A DNA stretch of 64,000 bases from the NCBI GenBank assembly GCA_944326915.1, contig CALVFT010000001.1:186001-250000 (forward strand). The letters run 5' to 3'. Source of the DNA: Candidatus Gastranaerophilales bacterium (lineage in GTDB: Bacteria; Cyanobacteriota; Vampirovibrionia; Gastranaerophilales; Gastranaerophilaceae). This document shows, piece by piece, positions 22,699-30,879 of the stretch. The position numbers and the translations under genes were made by a program. The notes below the pieces were generated by a model. The model made no database searches and was not told the DNA's origin. It was given only the letters and a program-made list of their open reading frames with translations. Position 1 is the first letter of the stretch. Every line of letters begins with the position of its first letter.

Positions 22699-24906
22699 TT
22701 ATAAAATATCCAAAGGATCAACATCTACTGCAAGACGTATGTCCTTAGGCATTATGATTTTATTCAAAAAGCTTGAAATAAACTGGTGACCTTTATCAGC
22801 CAGTTTATTTTTTATGATAATTTGAAATCTATACTGACTATTAATCCTTTCAATCACACAAGGAGTTGGCCCTAAGACTTCCAAACGTTCAGAAATTCCG
22901 TATTTTTCAATCATCATAGACATACGCATAGCAATTTCCTGTGCAGATTTTTCTGCACGAAAATTATTTACTGAACTTATTATCAACCTTATTATCTGGC
23001 TGAATGGAGGGTAATCAAACTCTTCACGAGCCACAATTTCTGTTTGGAAAAATTCTCCATAATTTTGAGACTTAGCACTTTCAAGTGCATAAAAATCAGG
23101 GTTATAAGTTTGAAAAAATACAGAACCTGCAAATTCTCCGCGGCCTGCACGACCTGCTACTTGAGTTAATAATTGAAAACCTCTCTCACTAGCACGAAAA
23201 TCAGGCAAATTAAAACTTGCATCTGCAGAAATTACTCCAACCAGCGTCACATTAGGATTGTCCAAACCTTTTGCAATCATTTGAGTTCCGACAAGAATAT
23301 CGATATCCCCTTTTTGAAAACGCTCAAGCAATCGAATATGTTCACCCTTTCTTACCAAAACGTCACTGTCAATTCGTTCAACATTTTTATCAGGAAAAAG
23401 ATCTTTTACATACTGTTCGATTTTTTGAGTACCTGTACCACTATTTTTCAACGCATCAGAACCACATTCAGGGCAAAAATCGGGAAAATATGAAATGTGA
23501 TTACAATAATGACATTTCAGATACTGATCTTTTGCATGCCAGATCATAGGGATTGCACAATTAGGACATTCAATTACATGCCCACATGCTTGACATTGAG
23601 TAAAAGTTGAAAAACCTCTACGATTGATTAGAAGTATAACTTGTTGACCTTTTTCAAGAGTCTTGGTAATTTCTGTCTGTAAGGGTTTTGAAATAACATT
23701 TTTATATGCAGCTCTTCCATGGTCTTGCATATTTATGACAGTTACAGGTGGAACTTTTGCATTATTATATCGATGTTTAAGTTCAAATAAACAATCAGAA
23801 TTCACCGCCCTATAGTATGATGAAATATCAGGAGTCGCAGAGCCTAAAAGCAATGGACAATTATGAAATTCAGCCAGTTTTCTTGCAACTACTCTCGCAT
23901 CATATCTTGGAGCAGGGCTGGTTTGTTTATAAGCACCTTCATGCTCCTCATCTATGATTATCAAACCGATATTTTGCAATGGTGCAAAAACCGCAGAGCG
24001 AGCTCCTGCAAGAATTTTTATTTCATTTCTATACAACTTTTGCCATACATCATATCTTTCACCATCAGAAATACTACTATGCCATATCGCCACATCTTCT
24101 GTACCAAATTTTCTTGCAAGACGCTTAGTTAACTGAGATGCAAGTGCAATTTCAGGTGCTAAAAACAAAACATTTTTGCCTGATTTAATCGTATCATCTA
24201 TAAGCTTGAAATATACTTCTGTCTTACCTGATGCAGTAACCCCATGCAGTAAAATTTGTGGAGCATTATTTTCTTTTATTTTTTTAGAAATTCCTTCATA
24301 AACAGTTTTTTGCTCTCCTGAAAGTTCAAATAACGCCTCTTTTTCTGAAATTCGCAAAATATCCAAAGGATTTCGGTAAAGCTCTTCTTGAGTTAATTTT
24401 ACACAACCGGCATCAGCTAATTTTTTAATAGTAGCACGGGTGGTTTTTGCCATCTTCTCAAATATGATTAATGGGGTCTTGCCCATTTCTTTTAACAACT
24501 CTAAAATCTCTAGCTGACGTTTAGTTGCATTATCAAAACTTACAAACTCTATTGAAAACTCTGTTTTAGATGCCTTTTCTATAAGTTTTAAAGGAATTGC
24601 AGCATTAAGCACTGTCACCAAATCACAACAATAATAATTAGCTACCCATTCAAGTAACTTCAAATAATCAATTGAAAAAAGAGGAGTTTCATCAAGAATT
24701 TTACTGATTTTCTTAACTTTAAAATCCCCAGGTAAATAATCAGAAAACCCAACACAAAAAGCATTAATAAGCCCTTGCCTTCCAAAAGGCACAAGAATAG
24801 CTTGTCCTATTTGGATTTTATCCTTCATTTCTTCAGGAATTAAATAACTAAATGTCTTAACTCCCAAACCTTTTATATTAACAAGAGCTGATGCGTATTT
24901 GCTCAA
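22699..24906 (-). CDS. priA: Primosomal protein N' (replication restart helicase)
   Basis: 735 aa, full-length PriA, which reloads the replicative helicase at stalled forks. The N-terminal DNA-binding domain ends near residue 190; the helicase core has Walker A HGVTASGKTE (~residue 222), DEEH (~320), and motif VI QVAGRAGR. The zinc region is intact: CQACGHVIECPNC, CHYC and CPECG, eight cysteines in four CxxC pairs. The start codon is TTG (residues MSKYASAL), chosen because AAAGGAG lies 7 nt upstream and no ATG fits. It precedes the PC4-like gene region with its own unit. Confidence 0.96.
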   Translation of the reverse strand: MSKYASALVNIKGLGVKTFSYLIPEEMKDKIQIGQAILVPFGRQGLINAFCVGFSDYLPGDFKVKKISKILDETPLFSIDYLKLLEWVANYYCCDLVTVLNAAIPLKLIEKASKTEFSIEFVSFDNATKRQLEILELLKEMGKTPLIIFEKMAKTTRATIKKLADAGCVKLTQEELYRNPLDILRISEKEALFELSGEQKTVYEGISKKIKENNAPQILLHGVTASGKTEVYFKLIDDTIKSGKNVLFLAPEIALASQLTKRLARKFGTEDVAIWHSSISDGERYDVWQKLYRNEIKILAGARSAVFAPLQNIGLIIIDEEHEGAYKQTSPAPRYDARVVARKLAEFHNCPLLLGSATPDISSYYRAVNSDCLFELKHRYNNAKVPPVTVINMQDHGRAAYKNVISKPLQTEITKTLEKGQQVILLINRRGFSTFTQCQACGHVIECPNCAIPMIWHAKDQYLKCHYCNHISYFPDFCPECGSDALKNSGTGTQKIEQYVKDLFPDKNVERIDSDVLVRKGEHIRLLERFQKGDIDILVGTQMIAKGLDNPNVTLVGVISADASFNLPDFRASERGFQLLTQVAGRAGRGEFAGSVFFQTYNPDFYALESAKSQNYGEFFQTEIVAREEFDYPPFSQIIRLIISSVNNFRAEKSAQEIAMRMSMMIEKYGISERLEVLGPTPCVIERINSQYRFQIIIKNKLADKGHQFISSFLNKIIMPKDIRLAVDVDPLDIL

Positions 24907-24967
24907 AAAAATTCTCCTTTAAAAAAAAACAAAATCATGCATAAACCAAAAGAGTAGGTTAAAAAAC

Positions 24968-25201
24968 CTACTCCTCTGCCATAAACTCTTTACGAGCTTC
25001 TTGAATAGCTTCTTCTAGCAAATCTAATTGTTCAGGAGTGAAAGTTACACCCTTTTTAGTAGGAAGCCAAGTAGCTCCATCATCAGTTGTGTAAAATATT
25101 CTCATATTCAAATAACTTCTACCTTTGTATTCACTGATAGAAATTTGTAATTGCTCTGTATCACTTCTTTCAATAGAAGCTAAAATTTTAGCATCTGCCA
25201 T
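24968..25201 (-). CDS. PC4/YdbC-like single-strand nucleic-acid-binding protein
   Basis: 77 aa. The block QISISEYKGRSYLNMRIFY followed by WLPTKKGVTFTPEQLDLL matches the transcriptional coactivator p15 (PC4) domain, whose bacterial members (YdbC) are dimeric single-stranded DNA-binding proteins of unclear role. The fold is four beta strands and a C-terminal helix (EEAIQEARKEFM). AAGGAGAGAAA precedes the ATG. It sits just downstream in map terms of priA on the same strand and 62 bp apart, so both may be coexpressed; a common role in single-strand DNA handling is inference. Confidence 0.8.
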   Translation of the reverse strand: MADAKILASIERSDTEQLQISISEYKGRSYLNMRIFYTTDDGATWLPTKKGVTFTPEQLDLLEEAIQEARKEFMAEE

Positions 25202-25294
25202 ATTTTCTCTCCTTCTTTATCTACATTTGATATTCTATCACAGAAAACTCATTTTTATGATAAAGTTATGTTAATTAAAATAAGGAGAAAAGTT

Positions 25295-26044
25295 ATGATA
25301 AAAGTAGCAGTATGCGGAGCTTTAGGAAAAATGGGACAAGAAGTATGTCAAGCAGTTCTTGACTGTCCTGAAACAGAACTAGTTGCAAAAATTGATATTG
25401 CAAGCTCTGAAATGTATCACCATATTGAAGATGCAAGCAGAGTAGAAGATATAGATGTTTTGGTAGATTTTACTCAACCAAAATCAATTTTTGAAAATGC
25501 AAAATACTGCCTTAATAACGGAATAAAAATCGTTATCGGTACAACAGGATTGAAAGATGAAGAAATTGAATATTTAAAACAGCTTTCAAAAGAAAAAAAC
25601 ACAGGATGTCTTATTGCTCCAAATTTCTCAACAGGAGCAGTTTTGATGATGATGTTTGCCAAACAAGCAGCAAAATACTTTGATAATGCAGAGATTATAG
25701 AACTTCACCACAATCAAAAGAAAGATGCACCTTCAGGTACTGCGATTAAAACTGCAAATATGATGGCTGAAGTAAAATCTGATTTCGCAAAGGACAATTG
25801 TCCTGAAACAGAAACAATTGAAGGGGCAAGAGGTGGAAATTCATATTCTAATATTCATATCCATTCTGTCAGAATGCCTGGTTACATAGCTTCTCAAGAA
25901 GTAATCTTTGGTTCATCAGGTCAAATTATGACAATTCGTCATGACTCAATGGATAGAAAATGCTATATGCAAGGAGTATTACTTGCAGTAAAACATATCG
26001 CAGAAAAAAATGATTTCATCTACGGACTGGATCAAATAATGTAA
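25295..26044 (+). CDS. dapB: 4-hydroxy-tetrahydrodipicolinate reductase
   Basis: 249 aa. It reduces HTPA to tetrahydrodipicolinate with NAD(P)H in lysine and diaminopimelate synthesis. The Rossmann GALGKMGQEV is at residues 7-16, GTTG at ~87, and the active-site block HHNQKKDAPSGTAIKTA (~145-160) is intact. I start it at 25295, with AAGGAG 8 nt upstream; the frame back to 25268 adds nine unlikely residues. It is followed by a terminator and then by asd, the preceding enzyme of the same pathway, read in the same direction. Confidence 0.96.
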   Translation: MIKVAVCGALGKMGQEVCQAVLDCPETELVAKIDIASSEMYHHIEDASRVEDIDVLVDFTQPKSIFENAKYCLNNGIKIVIGTTGLKDEEIEYLKQLSKEKNTGCLIAPNFSTGAVLMMMFAKQAAKYFDNAEIIELHHNQKKDAPSGTAIKTANMMAEVKSDFAKDNCPETETIEGARGGNSYSNIHIHSVRMPGYIASQEVIFGSSGQIMTIRHDSMDRKCYMQGVLLAVKHIAEKNDFIYGLDQIM

Positions 26045-26072
26045 AATAAATAATTAAATTTATACATATATT

Positions 26073-26100
26073 AATAGGACTTAACAAAGTCCTATTTTTT
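26073..26100 (+). terminator. Terminator of dapB
   Basis: Perfect 10-bp stem AATAGGACTT / AAGTCCTATT with loop AACA, followed by a T run. Confidence 0.88.
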
Positions 26101-26182
26101 ATTCGTTATGATATAATTTACACAAATCGCTGTTTTTAGTTGACATGCGAAAAGAAACACAAAATGAGAGGTCAAAAAAAGA

Positions 26183-27199
26183 ATGAGAAAACCAAACATC
26201 GCAATTCTCGGAGCAACAGGTGTTGTAGGCAGAGAAATTACAAAAATCGTTGACGAATTAGGTATTGAATTCAATGAAATTAAGTTTTTATCAAGTGCAA
26301 AAAGTGCCGGAAAACAAATTGAATTTCAAGGTAAGACGTATACGGTAGAAGAAGCTACACCTGAATCTTTTGATGGAGTAAACATAGTTCTTGCTTCTGC
26401 AGGAGGCTCCACATCACAAAAATTTGCACCGGAAATCGTTAAACGCGGCGGTGTTTTAATCGACAATTCAAGCGCTTTCAGAATGGACAAAGATGTTCCG
26501 CTTGTAATTGCTTATGTAAATGATGAAGATTTAAGAAAGCACAAAGGAATTATCGCAAATCCAAATTGCTCTACTTCACAATTAATGCTTGTGCTAAAAC
26601 CTTTGCATGAAAAAGCTAAGATTAAAAGATTAATCGTATCAACATACCAAGCTGTATCAGGTGCAGGACTAGCAGCAATAAATGAACTTACAGCAGATAC
26701 AAAAGCAAATCTTGCAAAAGAAAATTTTGAAAATGTTTGTTTCAAAAAACCAATTTCATTTAACGTAATCCCACAAATAGACATGTTTACAGAAAACGGT
26801 TACACAAAAGAAGAAATGAAAGTTGTAAATGAAACAAAGAAGATTTTACATCTTCCTCAAGATTTGCCAATATCTTGTACCGCAGCAAGAGTTCCTGTAT
26901 ACAACGGACACTCAGAAGCTGTTGATATTGAATTTGAAGACGAAATTTCTCCTGATGAAGTAAGAGAAATTTTGAAAAATTCATTCGGTATAAAAGTTAT
27001 CGACAACCCTGAAAACTTCGAATACCCTACAACTCGTGATGCTTCAGGTGTGGACCCTGTATTTGTAGGACGTATAAGAAAAAATCTAGCATTTAAAAAC
27101 GGTATTTCATTATGGTGCGTGGCTGACAACTTAAGAATAGGAGCAGCTTTAAATACCGTAAGAATATGTCAGAAAGTTATTGAAATGGATTTATTTTAG
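26183..27199 (+). CDS. asd: Aspartate-semialdehyde dehydrogenase
   Basis: 338 aa. It makes aspartate semialdehyde from aspartyl phosphate with NADPH, the branch-point substrate for lysine/DAP, threonine and methionine. NADP-binding GATGVVGREI at residues 9-18; catalytic cysteine in NPNCSTSQL (~residue 130); substrate-binding RVPVYNGHSE at ~235-245. GAGAGGTC precedes the ATG by about 9 nt. It has its own promoter region after the dapB terminator. A small orphan gene follows 60 bp downstream. Confidence 0.96.
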   Translation: MRKPNIAILGATGVVGREITKIVDELGIEFNEIKFLSSAKSAGKQIEFQGKTYTVEEATPESFDGVNIVLASAGGSTSQKFAPEIVKRGGVLIDNSSAFRMDKDVPLVIAYVNDEDLRKHKGIIANPNCSTSQLMLVLKPLHEKAKIKRLIVSTYQAVSGAGLAAINELTADTKANLAKENFENVCFKKPISFNVIPQIDMFTENGYTKEEMKVVNETKKILHLPQDLPISCTAARVPVYNGHSEAVDIEFEDEISPDEVREILKNSFGIKVIDNPENFEYPTTRDASGVDPVFVGRIRKNLAFKNGISLWCVADNLRIGAALNTVRICQKVIEMDLF

Positions 27200-27259
27200 A
27201 TATACTATATACACAAGGAGATGAATATCATCTCTTTGTGTATTTTTAAGGAGAAATTT

Positions 27260-27529
27260 ATGAATATATCTAAAATTACAGTTTTACCCCAAAGTATTGG
27301 AATTAAGAAAGTTGTTCTTGAACAACCAAATCAAGATATCATCAATTCAGTTTTAGAATCTTGCGTAAGCTCAAGACCTCAAAATTTGCCAAGCAAGATT
27401 GTAAAAAAGATTATGAAACAAGATAATATGCCTCAATACGTCAATAAGGACTGCTTTGTAGCTACTACAAATAAGTATGCAGAAGATGCAAGAGTTATTG
27501 GTGGTAGAACCTTTGACTTTTTGAGCTAA
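27260..27529 (+). CDS. Small hypothetical protein
   Basis: 89 aa from ATG at 27260 (AAGGAGAAATTT before it; the longer frame from 27221 lacks a site). It begins MNISKITVLPQSIGIKKVV and has a Ser/Pro-rich middle and a C-terminal DARVIGGRTFDFLS. No signal peptide, no membrane segment. The start resembles that of other orphan proteins in the window (M-x-I-T-P type) only weakly. Not recognised. Confidence 0.6.
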   Translation: MNISKITVLPQSIGIKKVVLEQPNQDIINSVLESCVSSRPQNLPSKIVKKIMKQDNMPQYVNKDCFVATTNKYAEDARVIGGRTFDFLS

Positions 27530-27631
27530 ATAGAATATTTAGCCCCTTTTTAACATTTCTTAATTATTTAGTAATCATAAAAAGAATATTTTTTTATATA
27601 TATAAGAAATATAAAAGAGGAATAAGTTATA

Positions 27632-27769
27632 ATGAAAAAAAATAAAAAAAAGATTTCTTTGGAATCGAAAGAAAAAATTGCAAAGAAACTAAAAAAGTTG
27701 GTGTGTGAAAAAATTAATGTACCAAGATCAACTTCAGATTTTTTAAGTGGTACTTTACAAATAATATAA
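27632..27769 (+). CDS. Very small lysine-rich protein
   Basis: 45 aa with AAGAGGAATAAGTTAT before the ATG and a strong terminator right after the stop. The first 26 residues are highly basic (MKKNKKKISLESKEKIAKKL), followed by VCEKINVPRSTSDFLSG. The combination of ribosome binding site, clean stop and terminator argues that it is a real short gene; the function is unknown. A nucleic-acid-binding role would fit the charge but is a guess. Confidence 0.5.
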   Translation: MKKNKKKISLESKEKIAKKLKKLVCEKINVPRSTSDFLSGTLQII

Positions 27770-27771
27770 AT

Positions 27772-27799
27772 AAAAAACTCTCTAAATAGAGAGTTTTTT
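27772..27799 (+). terminator. Terminator of the 45-aa gene
   Basis: Perfect 12-bp stem AAAAAACTCTCT / AGAGAGTTTTTT with loop AAAT. Confidence 0.88.
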
Positions 27800-27880
27800 A
27801 TTACTTTTTGTTAATATATCAGGATTTTAAGGCATTTTTTTGATAAAATTTTACTGACGTAAAAATTAGTAGGTGAAATA

Positions 27881-28348
27881 ATGCTAATAAAAAGAGAAGA
27901 AGTACGAGCTTTAATTGACAGACTTCATAGTGAAGGTAAAACTGTTGTAACTACAAATGGATGTTTTGATATTCTGCATGTAGGTCATGTCAGATACCTT
28001 GAAAAAACTAAAACTTTTGCTGACAAGCTAATCGTACTACTTAATTCAGACAAATCAGTTCGTTCTATAAAAGGTCCAACAAGACCAATCAACTGCGAAG
28101 AAGATAGAGCTGAAATATTAAGTGCTTTGAGATGTGTTGATTATGTGGTACTATTTGATGAAGATAGTCCGCGAAATCTGCTAGATGAAATGAAACCTGA
28201 TGTTTATACAAAAGGAGCAGATTACAATATGGACACACTGCCTGAGGCAGACATTATGCGTAAAAACAATACAAGAGTAGAGTTTATTGAGTTTGTACCA
28301 GGAAAATCAACAACAAAAACAATTGAAAAAAGTCGTTCACTAAGTTAA
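27881..28348 (+). CDS. rfaE2: D-glycero-beta-D-manno-heptose 1-phosphate adenylyltransferase
   Basis: 155 aa, the size of the stand-alone nucleotidyltransferase half of HldE. The TTNGCFDILHVGHVRYL stretch (~residues 22-38) has the HxGH motif of cytidylyltransferase-fold enzymes; KSVRSIKGPTRPI and DVYTKGADY are typical of the heptose enzyme. It makes ADP-heptose for the LPS inner core. AGGTGAAATA precedes the ATG. It stands 60 bp before lpxD in the same direction, in keeping with an envelope operon. Glycerol-3-phosphate cytidylyltransferase is the nearest alternative but the loop sequences fit less well. Confidence 0.9.
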   Translation: MLIKREEVRALIDRLHSEGKTVVTTNGCFDILHVGHVRYLEKTKTFADKLIVLLNSDKSVRSIKGPTRPINCEEDRAEILSALRCVDYVVLFDEDSPRNLLDEMKPDVYTKGADYNMDTLPEADIMRKNNTRVEFIEFVPGKSTTKTIEKSRSLS

Positions 28349-28408
28349 AAAATTCGAGAATGACAATACATAAAAGACAATGTAACCAGTAAAATAGGGG
28401 AGTATAAT

Positions 28409-29512
28409 ATGAAAACTTTTACAGTAGAAGAAATTACACACATTGTAGGCGGTATGCTTACAAAAGTAGAAGATGCTAAAATTACTCAAATTGCACCTCC
28501 GCTTCTTTCTGATGAAAACACTCTTGCGCTTGCATTAGGAGAAGAAGAAATTGCAAATCTAGCAAAATCAAAAGCTAAAGCAGCACTAGTTCCACTAGGT
28601 GTAAATTTAGATGGGATAACTACTATCGAAGTAGAAAGACCTAGATTAGCTATGATGAAACTACTTCACTTATTCTATACTCCACCTGAAGTTAATCAAG
28701 GAATACATCCTACTGCAACTATTCACCAAACAGCTAAAATCGGAGAAAATGTTCAAATAGGGCCAAACGTAGTTGTATCTCACGATGCAGTAATTGGAGA
28801 TAATACAAAAATTCTTGCTAATACATACATCGGAGGCGGCGCAAAAATTGGTAAAAATTGCTTCTTCCACCCTGGAGTAAATATTGGTGATAGAGTACAA
28901 GTTGGAGATGACGTAATCTTACACCATGGAGTATCATTGGGTGCAGATGGTTTTAGCTTTGTTACAGAAAATCCTGACAACATAGAACAAGCAAGAAAAG
29001 ATGGAGAAATAAAAGAAGCAAATGCCAAACATGTAATCTTTAAAATTCCTTCAATCGGATCTGTTGTAATTGGAAACAATGTAGAAATCGGAGCTAATAC
29101 TGCAATTGACCGTGGGACTATTGAAAATACAACAATCGGCGATAATACAAAAATTGATGACTTAGTAATGATTGGTCATAACTGCCGTATCGGACAAGGT
29201 TGTCTAATTGTATCTCAAGTAGGTATTGCAGGAAGCTGCGTAATTGGAGACAGAGTAGTTATCGCAGGTCAAGCAGGTCTAGCTGATCATATCGAAATCG
29301 GCTCTGATACAATCATCACCGCAAAGGCAGGTGTTACAAAATCATTCCCTGAAAAATCAATTGTTGTAGGTATCCCTGCAGTTCCAAGAAAAGAATTTAT
29401 TAAACAATTAAAGACAATGAAAGATGCACAAGAAATTTTTGCAAAATTCAGAAAATATGAACCACTATTAAAAGAATTTGAGGATAATATAAACAATGAC
29501 CACAATTCTTAA
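28409..29512 (+). CDS. lpxD: UDP-3-O-acylglucosamine N-acyltransferase
   Basis: 367 aa. Third step of lipid A synthesis: N-acylation of UDP-3-O-acyl-GlcN from acyl-ACP. N-terminal uridine-binding domain (~1-100) followed by a left-handed beta helix of hexapeptide repeats (IHQTAKIGENVQIGPNVVV and many more) and a C-terminal helix. The catalytic His is in VMIGHNCRIG (~residue 250). AGGGGAGTATAAT precedes the ATG. The 3' end overlaps the lpxC start by 17 nt, so the two are translationally coupled. Confidence 0.96.
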   Translation: MKTFTVEEITHIVGGMLTKVEDAKITQIAPPLLSDENTLALALGEEEIANLAKSKAKAALVPLGVNLDGITTIEVERPRLAMMKLLHLFYTPPEVNQGIHPTATIHQTAKIGENVQIGPNVVVSHDAVIGDNTKILANTYIGGGAKIGKNCFFHPGVNIGDRVQVGDDVILHHGVSLGADGFSFVTENPDNIEQARKDGEIKEANAKHVIFKIPSIGSVVIGNNVEIGANTAIDRGTIENTTIGDNTKIDDLVMIGHNCRIGQGCLIVSQVGIAGSCVIGDRVVIAGQAGLADHIEIGSDTIITAKAGVTKSFPEKSIVVGIPAVPRKEFIKQLKTMKDAQEIFAKFRKYEPLLKEFEDNINNDHNS

Positions 29513-30317
29513 AGAAATAGAAATTACAGGAAACGGCTTGATGAAAAACAAGCCGTGTACTGTTAAGTTTTGCCCGTCTAAATCAGGAGAAATAAGATAT
29601 TACGTAAAAGGTAACGAATATTTTACTGCTTCTGTTGATAACGTGATTGCTACAGACCATTGCGTTGTTTTGGGAAACAAAAAATCAAAAGCGATGCTTA
29701 CAGAACACCTATCAGCTGCAATGGCTTTTTGTGGAATTGATTCGATAGATATACATATGTCTGAAGAAGAAGTTCCTGCACTGGACGGTAGTTCTAAGCA
29801 GTGGGTAGAACTATTTAAAAAGGCTGGCATTGAAAAACACTTATTTCAAAAAACAGATTATTACACAGTTTCAGAACCGGTTTATTATCTAAACGGAAAA
29901 ACAAGCCTTGTAATTCTGCCTGACAAAGATTTGTATATTTCATATGCAGTAAACTATGACCACCCTGAACTTACAAGAAGATGGGTAGCATATAATCAAA
30001 AAAATCAAGATGAAATTATACAGGCAAGAACTTTCGGATTTTATAGAGATTTGAAAAAGTTCCAAATGCTTGGCTTTGCTCAAGGTGTTACATTGGAAAA
30101 TACTCTGGGACTTAAAGATGATGGTACTTTTACCTCTGATTTAAGATCAGATTTAGAACCTGTTAAACACAAAATATTAGACTTGATTGGAGATTTGTAT
30201 TTAACAGGAGTAAATCCGTTGAATTTGAAATGCCAAATACTTGTAAAAGAAGCTGGACATGCAGTGCATATAAAAACAGCAAAAATATTAAAAGATAAAT
30301 TAATCAAAATTAAATAA
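29496..30317 (+). CDS. lpxC: UDP-3-O-acyl-GlcNAc deacetylase
   Basis: 273 aa, on the short side of LpxC. Zn-dependent committed step of lipid A synthesis. Zinc ligands are H71 (LTEHLSAAM), H225 and D229 (KHKILDLIGD), catalytic E70 and H255 (EAGHAVHIK). Its frame begins inside lpxD. In the pathway it acts before LpxD and both are followed by fabZ, which shares the 3-hydroxyacyl-ACP pool, the arrangement common in diderm bacteria. Confidence 0.96.
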   Translation: MTTILKEIEITGNGLMKNKPCTVKFCPSKSGEIRYYVKGNEYFTASVDNVIATDHCVVLGNKKSKAMLTEHLSAAMAFCGIDSIDIHMSEEEVPALDGSSKQWVELFKKAGIEKHLFQKTDYYTVSEPVYYLNGKTSLVILPDKDLYISYAVNYDHPELTRRWVAYNQKNQDEIIQARTFGFYRDLKKFQMLGFAQGVTLENTLGLKDDGTFTSDLRSDLEPVKHKILDLIGDLYLTGVNPLNLKCQILVKEAGHAVHIKTAKILKDKLIKIK

Positions 30318-30328
30318 GGAGTAAAGAG

Positions 30329-30781
30329 ATGACAGAAGAAACTAAACAAGAAGTTTTGCAATTTGATACAATGCAAATTATGGAAATGATACCTCACAGA
30401 TATCCATTTTTGCTTGTAGATAGAATTACAGAATGTGTTCCTGGCAAATACGCTAAAGGATACAAAAATCTAACTATGAACGAACAATTTTTCCAAGGTC
30501 ACTTCCCAGGAAACCCAATTATGCCTGGAGTATTACAACTTGAAGCTATGGCTCAATGTTCTGCACCAATTTTAATGACAATGCCTGAATTTGAAGGTAA
30601 ATTAACTTTATACGCAGGTGTAGATGGTGTAAGATTTAAAAATATCGTAAGACCTGGCGACAGATTCGATATGGAAGTTGAATTGACAAAGGTAAAAGGG
30701 CCTGTATGCAAAGCTCACGGAATCGGTAAAGTAGATGGAAAAGTTTGCGTAGAAGCTGATATGACTTTTGCCTTAAAATAA
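30329..30781 (+). CDS. fabZ: 3-hydroxyacyl-[ACP] dehydratase
   Basis: 150 aa hot-dog-fold enzyme of fatty-acid elongation. Catalytic H58 in GHFPGNPIMPG and E72 in LQLEAMAQ; HRYPFLLVDRI at 23-33. AAGGAGTAAAG precedes the ATG, 11 nt after lpxC. Its presence in the lpx operon rather than in the fab cluster at 37-43 kb is the usual arrangement and lets the cell balance lipid A against phospholipid from the same precursor. Confidence 0.96.
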   Translation: MTEETKQEVLQFDTMQIMEMIPHRYPFLLVDRITECVPGKYAKGYKNLTMNEQFFQGHFPGNPIMPGVLQLEAMAQCSAPILMTMPEFEGKLTLYAGVDGVRFKNIVRPGDRFDMEVELTKVKGPVCKAHGIGKVDGKVCVEADMTFALK

Positions 30782-30797
30782 GGAATCAAATAAATAT

Positions 30798-30829
30798 AAA
30801 AAAAGACCGAATATTTCGGTCTTTTTTTT
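30798..30829 (+). terminator. Terminator of the lpxD-lpxC-fabZ unit
   Basis: Stem AAAAAAAGACCGAA / TTCGGTCTTTTTTT with a very short loop. It separates fabZ from the following 558-aa gene. Confidence 0.88.
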
Positions 30830-30879
30830 AGCAAAAAAATTTTTTCAGGATTTTTATCAATTTTACAGGAGATTTTATT

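Noticed and set aside
22699-24906. Long antisense frames inside priA and other genes
   Set aside because: They follow from the base composition of the real genes, lack ribosome binding sites and give no recognisable protein.
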